Of a stretch of DNA of 64,000 bases, positions 26,104-33,836 are shown in pieces. Both the position numbers and the translations under genes were made by a program. The notes under the pieces were generated by a model. It was not told the origin of the DNA. It searched no databases and was given only the letters and a program-made list of their open reading frames with translations. Origin of the DNA: Aquisphaera insulae (GTDB taxonomy: Bacteria; Planctomycetota; Planctomycetia; Isosphaerales; Isosphaeraceae); NCBI RefSeq assembly GCF_011064615.1, contig NZ_JAALJH010000040.1:1-64000 (forward strand), written 5' to 3'. How positions within the stretch are numbered: the first letter of the stretch is position 1; every line of letters starts with the position of its first letter.

Positions 26104-27344
26104 TAGTATTTCCCGATCAGCAGGCTGGCATTGTGCCCGCCGAAGCCGAAGCTGTTGGACATGATGTGCTCGACGCGGGCCTCGCGGGCGACGTTGGGGA
26201 TGTAGTCGAGGTCGCAGCCCTCGCTCGGGCTCTCGAGGTTGATGGTCGGGGGCAGGACGCCGTTGCGGAGTGCCAGCACGGAGGCGACCAGCTCGACGCC
26301 CCCGGAGGCGCCCAGCAGGTGGCCGAGCTGGCTCTTGGTGCTGGAGACCATCATCGAGCGGGCGTGGTCGCCGAAGACGCACTTCATGGCGATGGTCTCG
26401 GCGAGGTCGCCGAGCGGGGTGCTCGTGCCGTGGGCGTTGATGTAGCCGACGGCCTCGGGCGGGAGCCCGGCGTCGGCCAGGCACCGCTTCATGGCGCGGG
26501 CGGCGCCCCGGCCTTGCTCGTCGGGGGCGGTGATGTGCCAGCCGTCGGCCGACATCCCGTAGCCCTTCAGCTCGGCGAGGACCCTCGCGCCGCGGGCGCG
26601 GGCCACCTCCTCGGCCTCGAGGACCAGGATCCCCGCCCCTTCGCCCATGACGAAGCCGTCTCGATCCTTGTCGAACGGTCGGCTCGCGCGCTGGGGGTCG
26701 TCGTTGCGGGTGGAGAGCGCCCGCATCGCGGCGAACCCGCCCAGGCCCATGTGGGTGATCGCGGCCTCGCTGCCGCCGGTGATCATCACGTCGGCGTGCC
26801 CGGCCTGGATCAGCTTGTAGGCGTCGCCGATGGCGTTGGCCGCCGAGGCGCACGCCGTGGCCACGGCGGAGCACGGCCCCTGCAGGCCCCAGCGGATCGA
26901 GACCTGGCCGCTGCCGGCGTTCACCATCAGCTTGGGGATGGTGAACGGGCTGATCCGCGACGGGCCCTTGTGCACCAGGGTCGAATGCTGGGCCTCGAAC
27001 TCGCTCAGGCCGCCGATGCCCGAGCCGATGAACACGCCGCACATGTCGGCCGGCAGCTTCGCGAAGTCGATGCCCGCGTCGGCCACGGCGGCCTCGGCGG
27101 CGACCAGCGCGAACTGCGCGAATCGGTCGAGGTGCCTCGCCTCCTTGACCCCGAAGATCGCCGGGGCATCCCAGTCGTGGACCTGGCCGCCGAAGTGCAC
27201 CTTGAACTCGGTCGTGTCGAAGAGGGTCAGGGGCCCGACTCCGCTCCGGCCGGCGCAGATCGCCTCCCAGAACGTGTCCAGGGTCTGACCCAGCGCCGTG
27301 ACCACTCCCAGGCCCGTGATGACGACGCGGCGCGAATGTCCCAT
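26103..27344 (-). CDS. fabF: Beta-ketoacyl-ACP synthase II
   Basis: A 413-residue enzyme that condenses malonyl-ACP with acyl-ACP in fatty-acid elongation. The ATG at 27344 (MGHSRRVVITGLGVVT) is preferred over the frame start at 27383 because it gives the standard N-terminus and length; no strong ribosome site marks either. The catalytic Cys is in TACASA (Cys165), with His305 in NAHGTSTP and His342 in KSQLGHLLG, so the Cys-His-His triad is complete. It lies downstream of acpP on the same strand after a 227-base gap rich in a repeated 'tcggatcgg' pattern. Its stop codon is the last base of the inverted-repeat element. Confidence 0.95.
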   Translation of the reverse strand: MGHSRRVVITGLGVVTALGQTLDTFWEAICAGRSGVGPLTLFDTTEFKVHFGGQVHDWDAPAIFGVKEARHLDRFAQFALVAAEAAVADAGIDFAKLPADMCGVFIGSGIGGLSEFEAQHSTLVHKGPSRISPFTIPKLMVNAGSGQVSIRWGLQGPCSAVATACASAANAIGDAYKLIQAGHADVMITGGSEAAITHMGLGGFAAMRALSTRNDDPQRASRPFDKDRDGFVMGEGAGILVLEAEEVARARGARVLAELKGYGMSADGWHITAPDEQGRGAARAMKRCLADAGLPPEAVGYINAHGTSTPLGDLAETIAMKCVFGDHARSMMVSSTKSQLGHLLGASGGVELVASVLALRNGVLPPTINLESPSEGCDLDYIPNVAREARVEHIMSNSFGFGGHNASLLIGKY

Positions 27345-27571
27345 GGTCGTACTCGTCTCGTCCTTCCCTTCGCGGGATTGCATGCCGCGGCGGCCCGACG
27401 TCGTCCCGATTCGCCCTCGCTCCGACTCGGATCGGCTCGGATCGGATCGGCCTGGCTCGCGACGCCATCGACCCGACCCGGCCCGGGCCGACTCGGCCCA
27501 GTTCCGTCCCGTTCGGCGTCGCCCGCGGGCCCTGCCGTCATCCGGCCTCGGCAGCCCGGCACGCGCGGCGG

Positions 27572-27811
27572 TTACTTGGCGTTGCCGTGCTGCTCGATGT
27601 AGTCGATCGCCTGGCCGACGGTCTGGATCTTCTCCGCCTCGTCGTCGGGGATGGTGATGTCGAACTCTTCCTCGAATTCCATCACGAGCTCGACGGTGTC
27701 GAGCGAATCGGCGCCCAGGTCATTGACGAACGAGGTCTCCCGGCTCACCTGATCCTTGGAGACGCCCATCTGCTCGCTGACGATTTCGATCACGCGATCT
27801 TCCACGGCCAC
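27572..27811 (-). CDS. acpP: Acyl carrier protein
   Basis: A 79-residue acidic four-helix protein that carries growing acyl chains. It starts at GTG with AGGAGG 7 bases upstream, a strong site. The phosphopantetheine serine is Ser36 in GADSLDTVELVM, fully canonical. The length and acidity are typical. It sits between fabG and fabF on the same strand, the usual fatty-acid cluster, although the gaps here are large (525 and 227 bases), so each gene may have its own promoter. Confidence 0.96.
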   Translation of the reverse strand: MAVEDRVIEIVSEQMGVSKDQVSRETSFVNDLGADSLDTVELVMEFEEEFDITIPDDEAEKIQTVGQAIDYIEQHGNAK

Positions 27812-28336
27812 GGCCCAACCTCCTCATCTTCGCGAACGGTCGATCGATCAATCGATCATGGCCAGGCGCCGCCCCGGGTTGACTGCCGTTCGGGGGCCTG
27901 GGGGTGTCGAATGAAAGTTCTTCGGGGATGGAATAATTCTCGCAACGACGGTCCCTGATCGCGGACCGTTGACGTAATGGACTCGATGCCCTGCGCCCCG
28001 GGGGACATCCTTGTGAGGAGCCCCGAGCCCTTGGCCCGAGAGTCTCTTCTCCTGGCTTGGCTGGATCCTTATCGAACCGAAGCGGACGACCCGGGGCGGC
28101 CCGGAGGCCATTGGGTCGTTGAACTCCTTATTCGAGGGAATGTGTCAAGTTAGCATGGCGAGGTCGGAATGTCCATCCGGGCGTCCTCGTCAACCTGGGA
28201 GGTCCCAGGAAGCCCCGACGGCCGTCCCGTGAAGGTTCGCGGCCCTCGATCCGACCGGACGCGAATCGTCCCCGCCTCCCCTCGGCCCCGCCCGACTTTT
28301 CTCGGACCGGACCGGGCCGAACCGGGCCCGACCCGA
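27812..28336. other. Intergenic region between fabG and acpP
   Basis: About 525 bases with no supportable gene. The part next to fabG is a low-complexity run of 'ggaccgggccgaaccggg' type. A TTGACA occurs on the minus strand at 28143-28148, but no matching -10 lies 16-18 bases further on, so no promoter is called. Confidence 0.5.
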
Positions 28337-29119
28337 CTAGACGGTCATGCCGCCGTCGACGGCGATGACCTGACCGGTGATGTAGCTGGCGGCGGGGCTG
28401 GCCAGGTAGCAGACCAGGTCGGCGATATCCTCGGGCGTCCCGAACCGCTTGAGGGGGATCCGGTCCTTCACCTCGGCCTTGACCTTGTCCGGCAGGACGT
28501 TGGTCATGTCGGTGGTGATGAAGCCGGGCGCGATCACGTTGACCGTGATCCCCCGCGAGGCGATCTCCTTGGCCACCGTCTTGCTGAAGCCGATGACCCC
28601 CGCCTTGCTGGCGGAGTAGTTCGCCTGCCCGGGGTTGCCCACCAGGCCCGAGACGCTGCTGATGTTGACGATCCGGCCGTACCGCGCCCGCATCATGACG
28701 GCGCCCACGGCCCGGCAGAACAGGAAGGTCCCCTTGAGGTTGGTGTCGATCACCTCGTCCCAGGCCGAGTCCTCCATCCGGAGGAACAGCCCGTCGCGGG
28801 TCACGCCCGCATTATTGACCAGGACGGAGATCTTCTGATATTTCGCCTCGATGTCCTCGACGACCTTCTTGACGTCGTCCGGATCCGCCACGCTGGCCGC
28901 ATAAGGGACGAACGTGCCGCCCTGCTCCTTGATCGCATCCGCCGTCCCCTGAAGGGCTTCCAGCGACCGGGCCACCCCGGCGACGGTGGCCCCGCAGGCC
29001 GCCAGCCGGACCGCAATCCCCCGGCCGATCCCCCGCGAAGCCCCGGTGACGAGCGCAACCTGCCCCGTCAAGTCCACCGCATAGTTCGCCCGCGCGGGGG
29101 CGGCTGCACCCTCGGCCAT
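28337..29119 (-). CDS. fabG: 3-oxoacyl-ACP reductase
   Basis: A 260-residue short-chain dehydrogenase that reduces 3-oxoacyl-ACP with NADPH. The ATG at 29119 has GAGG 6 bases upstream; the longer open frame lacks this and adds an atypical N-terminus. The Rossmann motif is GASRGIG at 26-32 and NNAG at 102-105. The catalytic residues are Ser155, Tyr168 and Lys172 (NYSASK). The C-terminal SPAASYITGQVIAVDGGMTV is typical of FabG. The first 16 residues are a slightly longer, Ala-rich lead-in than in most members. Same strand as acpP and fabF. Confidence 0.94.
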   Translation of the reverse strand: MAEGAAAPARANYAVDLTGQVALVTGASRGIGRGIAVRLAACGATVAGVARSLEALQGTADAIKEQGGTFVPYAASVADPDDVKKVVEDIEAKYQKISVLVNNAGVTRDGLFLRMEDSAWDEVIDTNLKGTFLFCRAVGAVMMRARYGRIVNISSVSGLVGNPGQANYSASKAGVIGFSKTVAKEIASRGITVNVIAPGFITTDMTNVLPDKVKAEVKDRIPLKRFGTPEDIADLVCYLASPAASYITGQVIAVDGGMTV

Positions 29120-29378
29120 GTTCGCCTCGTCCTGCTTCGGTATAAGGAGACCCGCCCTGATCCGGCCACGGTCGGGCCGGAGATCCCGAAGGAGCTCGAT
29201 GCCATCCCTGGACCCGTCGGCGGGAAATTGGGGTCGTTTATAGTCGTGCCCGCCCAGGGTCAGCAACCCCAGATAAGTCGTCCGCGGAGAGGATTGCCGG
29301 CCCCCGTCCCGCGCGCTGCGTCGGCCGCGCCCCCGCCCGGCTCACGTCCACCGCGTCCGCCGAGGTCCCGTCGATGGC

Positions 29379-29403
29379 TTCGCTCGTCGCTTCGACGACC
29401 GAA
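29379..29403. repeat. 25-base imperfect palindrome, copy 1
   Basis: TTCGCTCGTCG and CGACGACCGAA are arms around a 3-base loop, 10 of 11 bases pairing. A second copy with the same arms lies at 29865-29889. The loop and nearby bases differ, so this looks like a small dispersed palindromic repeat and not a single duplication. Confidence 0.55.
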
Positions 29404-29525
29404 CCCATCGTGCCTCTACTGGTTACCCTGTAACAACTTATGCGAGGAATGAGGGCTCTTCGCGGGGGATTGTCGCAATACGCAATGGCGGACGTTGACA
29501 GCCTTTGCTCCGACGCAGACCCTCC

Positions 29526-29624
29526 GGGTGGCCGTGGTGGAACACAACGGGACCGCCTCGGCCCTGGTGAAGAGCCAGTCCACCCACTCGGCCTGCCCCC
29601 CGTGGTGTTCCACCACGGCCACCC
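29526..29624. repeat. 99-bp element with 20-bp perfect terminal inverted repeats
   Basis: GGGTGGCCGTGGTGGAACAC at 29526-29545 is exactly inverted at 29605-29624. After one mismatch five more bases pair, so the stem is about 26 bp around a loop of roughly 45 bases. The end sequence is shared with the element at 30048-30169. It could fold as a strong hairpin RNA or be a tiny MITE-like repeat. Confidence 0.6.
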
Positions 29625-29864
29625 AGTGCCACCTGTCGATCTCTCCGCGTCCTAAACCTCCGCCGTTTGCGACGATCCCCTTCGCGGCCCGGTCGCGGCC
29701 CTCATTTCCCGGCTCCGTCACCTCGCCGGCCTGGCCGAGCTCCTGCCGCCGTGAGCCAGCCCCGATCGAGCCGAGGACGCCCCGTCGGAACTCCTCGTCT
29801 CTCGGCCTCGCCCGTGAGGATCACCCGGGCGCCTCCCGGACGGCGGCCGGCCGACGTCATTGGG

Positions 29865-29889
29865 TTCGCTCGTCGTCTTGACGACCGAA
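29865..29889. repeat. 25-base imperfect palindrome, copy 2
   Basis: The same arms as at 29379-29403 (TTCGCTCGTCG and CGACGACCGAA) around a different short loop. The copies are 486 bases apart in the same orientation, and in both a 'ggaatga' follows within about 60 bases. Confidence 0.55.
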
Positions 29890-30047
29890 GCCAACAGGAC
29901 GCTATGTCCTGTCAAGGAATGACTTGCGGCAAGAAGACGTCCCCCGTCGCATGCCCGGACCCTGTGATCTCTCGGCCGTTGATAGCCGTCCCCGGTCGCT
30001 CCCAACGAGACTTCTCGACGACCCCCTCAGGGATGGTCGAGTTGCAT

Positions 30048-30169
30048 GGGTGGTTGCGGCGGAGCCGAAGGCGACGCCACAAGATCGCGCGGGCCGGACC
30101 TCGAGCAGGCGTCTCGTGCGTGAGCCATTGCGATCCCATGGCGGCGCTTCGCTTCCGCCACGGCCACCC
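30048..30169. repeat. 122-bp element with imperfect GGGTGG-type inverted ends
   Basis: The left end starts GGGTGGTTGCGGCGGAGCC. The right end, read on the minus strand, starts GGGTGGCCGTGGCGGAAGCG. They pair imperfectly over about 30 bases. The right end shares GGGTGGCCGTGG-Y-GGAA with the element at 29526-29624, so the two belong to one family of short repeats. Confidence 0.5.
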
Positions 30170-30887
30170 GGGAGGGGATGAGCGTCACCTCCTCCTGTCG
30201 GGTTGAACGAGAAGCCTCCTCCCGACCCGTCCCCCTCTTCCGGAGGGGGTTCCCTCCCCGCCCCGGCTTTTTCCCGTCCCGTCACCGAATTGCCAAGGAG
30301 CCGTCGCCGGCGGCCGTGGCGCGCACGGCCTCCTCTCTCAATACAATCCCGAATTTCTCCTGGTCAGTTTCACGATTCTCGAAAAAACTCTCCGGTGCGT
30401 TCGCCCGACTTGTCTCTCCGCGACGGCATACTCCCAGATTCGAGGGTGGACAGACCGCTGAGGAGCCCGCATCCCAGGGCGTGACCGTGCCGGATCACGC
30501 CCGGGCAAGTCCCACTTTCTCAGACCCGGGGGCCCCTGAGTGGGTTATTCGGTAAGACCATCGGCCGCTCGAATTCATGGTTGACGGCGAGATCGGGGCG
30601 GCCGACAATCTCCTCGTCGGCAGCGATCTAACGGGTGAGTGCCGTATCCAATCGGCTGGTAACTTTCCATCGACCCTACCCGGACAGGGCGCGGTTCCGC
30701 CGAGCTTTGACCTGCCAACGAGATCTCCACTCCAGAGGGACCAGGTGCCACGGCGCCTGGTCTCCTGGCGCTGGGGCGATGTACGTCACCGCTTCCGAGC
30801 GCGAGATCGCTGCCTGCGATGAGGCAGAGTCCTCGAGACAAGAGCCTCGGTGGCCAGGCAGGAAGGAGCCAGTTTGTCCCCCCCGCC

Positions 30888-31079
30888 CTATCGCTCCCCT
30901 TCGGGCAGCGGGTCGAACTCCACGGGGATCGGCGTCAGGGGCTGATCGGGGACGCCGACGAGGAGGAACGCGAAGGCGACCCCCTTGCGGCTCCAGGCGG
31001 CGAGCTCCTCGTGGTGCGGATCGCGAAAGGCCCGGGAGTCCCCGCTCTGGCAGAGGACGCCGGCCGTTCGGATCAGAAA
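30888..31079 (-). pseudogene. Possible frameshifted continuation of the 31073-31366 gene
   Basis: The minus-strand frame ending with the stop at 30888 gives about 60 residues with natural composition (DPHHEELAAWSRKGVAF, then GVPDQPLTPIPVEFDPLPE). It has no usable ATG, GTG or TTG at its beginning. It begins in the -1 frame exactly where the upstream 97-residue frame ends, at CCTTTCTGA. A single indel there, or a -1 slip, would join both into a protein of about 160 residues. The unit is either broken or recoded; sequence alone cannot decide. Confidence 0.45.
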
Positions 31080-31366
31080 GGTTCGAGATCGTCCTGCAAC
31101 CTGGTCTTGAGATACCGCGGGATCGCCAGCAGGAGCGGCTCCGAGAGGTACGCCTCGGGTTCTTCCAGGTAGACCCGGCGCAGCTCGTTGCCGGAGAAGG
31201 ACCAGACAAGTTCGCACCGTGCCGTGAACATCACGTAGATCGAGGGAGCCTGCCGGGTCGCCTCCAGGGACCATTGCGGCCTCCCGTGATCGTACCAGTC
31301 CCGGATCACCAGCTCGTCCTCCGAGCCGAAATCCCGCGGTGGCGGACCCGGACGCGATTCCTCCAT
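31073..31366 (-). CDS. Small hypothetical protein, last gene of the defence operon
   Basis: A 97-residue protein of unknown family. It starts 10 bases after the stop of the TIGR02391-type gene, on the same strand, so it belongs to the operon. The composition is natural: acidic start, WSLEATRQAPSIYVMFTARCELVWSF in the middle, and LYLSEP-like helices near the end. There is no signal peptide or membrane helix. The frame stops at 31073, but the sequence beyond continues coding-like in the -1 frame to 30888. It may therefore be the N-terminal part of a longer, frameshifted protein. Function not recognised. Confidence 0.6.
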   Translation of the reverse strand: MEESRPGPPPRDFGSEDELVIRDWYDHGRPQWSLEATRQAPSIYVMFTARCELVWSFSGNELRRVYLEEPEAYLSEPLLLAIPRYLKTRLQDDLEPF

Positions 31367-31376
31367 CGTGGAACTC

Positions 31377-32204
31377 CTATGGTTGAGACCGGCGGGCCTG
31401 ATCGATCTTCCGATGAACCAGCGAGATCGTCGTCAGGATGTCGAGCGCGTCTTGCTCGGTCATGTCCCATTCGACCTTGGGGTCATGGGCGAGAGGGTTG
31501 CGGATCGTGCCGTAGAGCCCTTTCAGGAGGTTCATGAAGCCCCGCTGCTCGCCCCGCTGCGTGTCGGTCTGGAGCGGGTTGAGGGCCAGGAGCGGGGGGC
31601 CAGGGTTCTGGCCGAAGGCCGCGTGGATCAGATCGACCCCATCGTTCGAGAGGCCCGACAGGGTACGGATCTTGGCGGTGATGCTCTTCATGGCCTCGAA
31701 GACGGCGTGGAAATAGTTCTGCTGGATGATCTCGACGGTACAGAATCGCAGAACGTCACGGTGCACGTCCCGTTGGACCAGGGCGGCGTGGAGGCGATTG
31801 GCGCGTTCGAGGGCCTCATCGACGGTCTTGGCAGCGTCGGCCTTGCGGAACTGGCCGTCCTCGCCCAGCGTCATGCCTCGCAGGGCCAAGAGTGTGTTCA
31901 GCCGGTTTCGTCGGGCGTGGAAGCTCGCCGGGTTCTCAAGGTAGCGGGCAGGAGCCATCGCCCGTTTCACGAACACGAGGACGTGGTTGCCCATCTGGTG
32001 TTTGTTCTGAAATTCGATGAAGGCGTTGAACAGCCGCTTCCACTTCGTCATGTCTGGCGACGTGTCCGGGATGCGACAATCCCGAAGGAGATTCGCGATC
32101 TCCGAGCCGGTCAGACCGTTCTCCGTGTCACCGAGGATGCGACAGATCGCCTCCATGTGCTGGGCATCGAAGAGGGGCACCTGGTTCCGGGACATCATCG
32201 TCAT
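31377..32204 (-). CDS. TIGR02391 (Ymh-type) family protein with HEPN motif
   Basis: A 275-residue protein. The C-terminal 130 residues fit the TIGR02391/Hypoth_Ymh family: FHAVFEAMKSI, AFGQNPGPPLLALN, then RGFMNLLKGLYGTIRNPLAH. The RNPLAH at 235-240 is an R-x4-H motif as in HEPN ribonucleases. The family often sits in restriction and other defence loci. The N-terminal part (1-140) is helical with an HTH-like segment, ENGLTGSEIANLLRDC. The ATG overlaps the stop of the 5'-nucleotidase gene by 4 bases (ATGA), so translation is coupled. A toxin or abortive-infection role is inferred, not shown. Confidence 0.82.
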   Translation of the reverse strand: MTMMSRNQVPLFDAQHMEAICRILGDTENGLTGSEIANLLRDCRIPDTSPDMTKWKRLFNAFIEFQNKHQMGNHVLVFVKRAMAPARYLENPASFHARRNRLNTLLALRGMTLGEDGQFRKADAAKTVDEALERANRLHAALVQRDVHRDVLRFCTVEIIQQNYFHAVFEAMKSITAKIRTLSGLSNDGVDLIHAAFGQNPGPPLLALNPLQTDTQRGEQRGFMNLLKGLYGTIRNPLAHDPKVEWDMTEQDALDILTTISLVHRKIDQARRSQP

Positions 32205-33214
32205 GTGATCACTATCTCCTTCAGGGAGTCCGTCGTGCTGATGACCGAGATAGGCACCTTCCCGGTCGAAACGACTTGCGCAGCGTCCTTGCAGTGAGAC
32301 TCCTGGTCGTCGAAGTAAATGTGCGGCTGAAAGGCGGCCAGAATTCCGGCCTTTGAGACCCCTCCCATGAAGAACGCCTCGTCCACATTGATGTCCCAGG
32401 CGCGGAAGGTGTTCAGAACGCGGAGGTGAGCCGGAAGGCTGCGAGCGGTGACGAGCGCGGTGCGGATCGGGGGCTTATCGAAGTTCGGGTCCTTCTGGAG
32501 CACGGCGAGCGTGCGAAGGAACTTGGCGAAGGGACCGTCCGAGAGGGGGCGGCTGGCATGCTGAACCTCGTGGGCGAGGAACGTCTCCAGCTTGTTCTCC
32601 CCATCGGCGCGATCGTAGACATCCTGGGCCTCGCCGCCGAAGAGGACGTTATCACCGTCGAATGCGATGCGGAGTTCCTCGCAGGGATCGACGGGCGAAG
32701 GCGTAAACGCCTCGGTCGTGGTCAAGAGAGGCTCCCGCTGGGCCTCGACGGGCTGCGTAGTGACTGAGGGGATGGCCTGGTAGATGACGGCGGCGGCGAT
32801 GCCGCCTCGGATCGCCTCCTCTACGTCGCTCTCGTAGGCCGAGAGGTAGAGATCGACGCAGAAGGACTTGAGGTAGCGGGCGACCGGCGTGCCACTCGTC
32901 AGGATGGCGCGCTGGATGTCGAGCCTGTGGTGCTCGATGGACTTGAACAGCCGGATCGAGGTCGCCGGACTGTTGCGAGAGGCGACCACGACCTCGGCCT
33001 TGCGATTTCCCCTCGCCTGGGCGTTCAGTCCCTGGATCGCCTGGATGAGTCGAAATCCGATCCCGGGGGCCAGTATCTTCTCCTCGTTGGCCTGCTGGTA
33101 GGCGGCGTAGGCGTCCTCTCCCTCCTCCTCGAAGACGCGATTCGCCGCTTCGAGGTCGAATAGTGCCCGAGAGGAAATGCCGATCACCAGGCTTTTCGAG
33201 AGATCGACGGGCAT
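32201..33214 (-). CDS. Cytosolic-type 5'-nucleotidase
   Basis: A 337-residue protein of the NT5-C1-like 5'-nucleotidase family (PF06189 type). It begins LVIGISSRALFDLEAANRVFEEEG, the family's hallmark start. Further motifs are VVVASRNSPATSIRLFKSIEHH, AFDGDNVLFGGEAQDVY (Asp-rich catalytic region), TALVTARSLPAHLRVL and DEAFFMGGVSKAGIL. This HAD-like enzyme class dephosphorylates nucleoside monophosphates. The ATG at 33214 is 16 bases after the previous stop; the longer frame adds an atypical N-terminus. Its place inside a type I restriction operon is unusual. A role in nucleotide depletion or signal breakdown during phage attack is a guess from context. Confidence 0.85.
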   Translation of the reverse strand: MPVDLSKSLVIGISSRALFDLEAANRVFEEEGEDAYAAYQQANEEKILAPGIGFRLIQAIQGLNAQARGNRKAEVVVASRNSPATSIRLFKSIEHHRLDIQRAILTSGTPVARYLKSFCVDLYLSAYESDVEEAIRGGIAAAVIYQAIPSVTTQPVEAQREPLLTTTEAFTPSPVDPCEELRIAFDGDNVLFGGEAQDVYDRADGENKLETFLAHEVQHASRPLSDGPFAKFLRTLAVLQKDPNFDKPPIRTALVTARSLPAHLRVLNTFRAWDINVDEAFFMGGVSKAGILAAFQPHIYFDDQESHCKDAAQVVSTGKVPISVISTTDSLKEIVIT

Positions 33215-33230
33215 GGGGGGCGAAGACTCT

Positions 33231-33836
33231 CTATATGCTGTTGTAGATCTGTGCGAAGGATGCCGCCTCACCTTCCAGGAGTGCTGTCAGTGCCGGACTC
33301 GTTGGCAGTCCGGGAATCAGCTTGGCCTTACGGATGTCGAGTACGTCGAAGCTCGTGTCCTTGTTCTGCGGCCGTGGCAGGAAGTTGGTCATCAGATGGG
33401 TCACCACATCCATCTGGACTTTCTTCAGATTCTCGGCCTTGAAGTAGAGCTTGATCACGTGGCGGACGCCATCATACTCAAGCCCAACCTCAGGATTGAC
33501 GGAGATGGAGACTCCCGCATGCTGCCAGTCGCATCTCGGTGGTACGAACCAGGTGTAACTCTTCTTGCCGAGGAACTTCTTGTAGCCCGCAACGAGATCC
33601 GGGTACGCCGTCTGCTTCTTCTTGTCGGTCAGGCCGCTAAGGAGAACATCCAGGGCGTCCTTCGGCTGACGACGTCGGTGCATCTCGACGATGCCCTTGC
33701 GGATGGCACGATAGAAGTCGGTCTGCGGGTCATAGCCGTCGATATGATGCTGCTTCACGTTCTTGACGACCGTCAGCTTGGGCGTGCCCGCCTTGCTCAC
33801 GAAGTCAACGAAGTCCGTCAGAGTTATCTCGATCAT
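33231..33836 (-). CDS. Uncharacterised protein of the restriction operon
   Basis: A 201-residue protein I do not recognise. The ATG at 33836 overlaps the hsdS stop by one base (TAATG), with a G-rich ribosome site inside the end of hsdS, so it is translated together with hsdS. It has basic helices in the first half, a WFVPPRCDWQHAGVSISVNPEVGLEYDG region in the middle and a beta-rich second half ending in EAASFAQIYNSI. There are no Cys clusters, nucleotide motif or membrane helix. It is less GC-rich than the genome average by eye. Candidate roles are a partner of the methylase complex or of the nucleotidase encoded next. Confidence 0.75.
   Translation of the reverse strand: MIEITLTDFVDFVSKAGTPKLTVVKNVKQHHIDGYDPQTDFYRAIRKGIVEMHRRRQPKDALDVLLSGLTDKKKQTAYPDLVAGYKKFLGKKSYTWFVPPRCDWQHAGVSISVNPEVGLEYDGVRHVIKLYFKAENLKKVQMDVVTHLMTNFLPRPQNKDTSFDVLDIRKAKLIPGLPTSPALTALLEGEAASFAQIYNSI

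Larger units (their letters stand above)
29120..30887. other. Gene-poor region with short inverted-repeat elements
   Basis: About 1.77 kb between fabG and the end of the defence operon. Open frames exist on both strands but have arginine/proline-rich shadow-like translations, so none is called. The region holds the repeats annotated separately: two 25-base palindromes and two GGGTGG-bounded elements. No tRNA or known RNA was recognised. Confidence 0.55.

Noticed and set aside
28120..28148. TTGACA on the minus strand as a promoter for acpP.
   Set aside because: No sequence resembling TATAAT lies 16-18 bases downstream (AGTTCA there).
29495..29881. 128-residue frame in the gap after fabG.
   Set aside because: It runs through the 99-bp inverted repeat, has a Ser/Pro/Arg-rich shadow-like composition and no ribosome site.
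30178..30555. 125-residue frame in the same gap.
   Set aside because: Composition is shadow-like, no family is recognised, and no ribosome site or neighbouring operon supports it.
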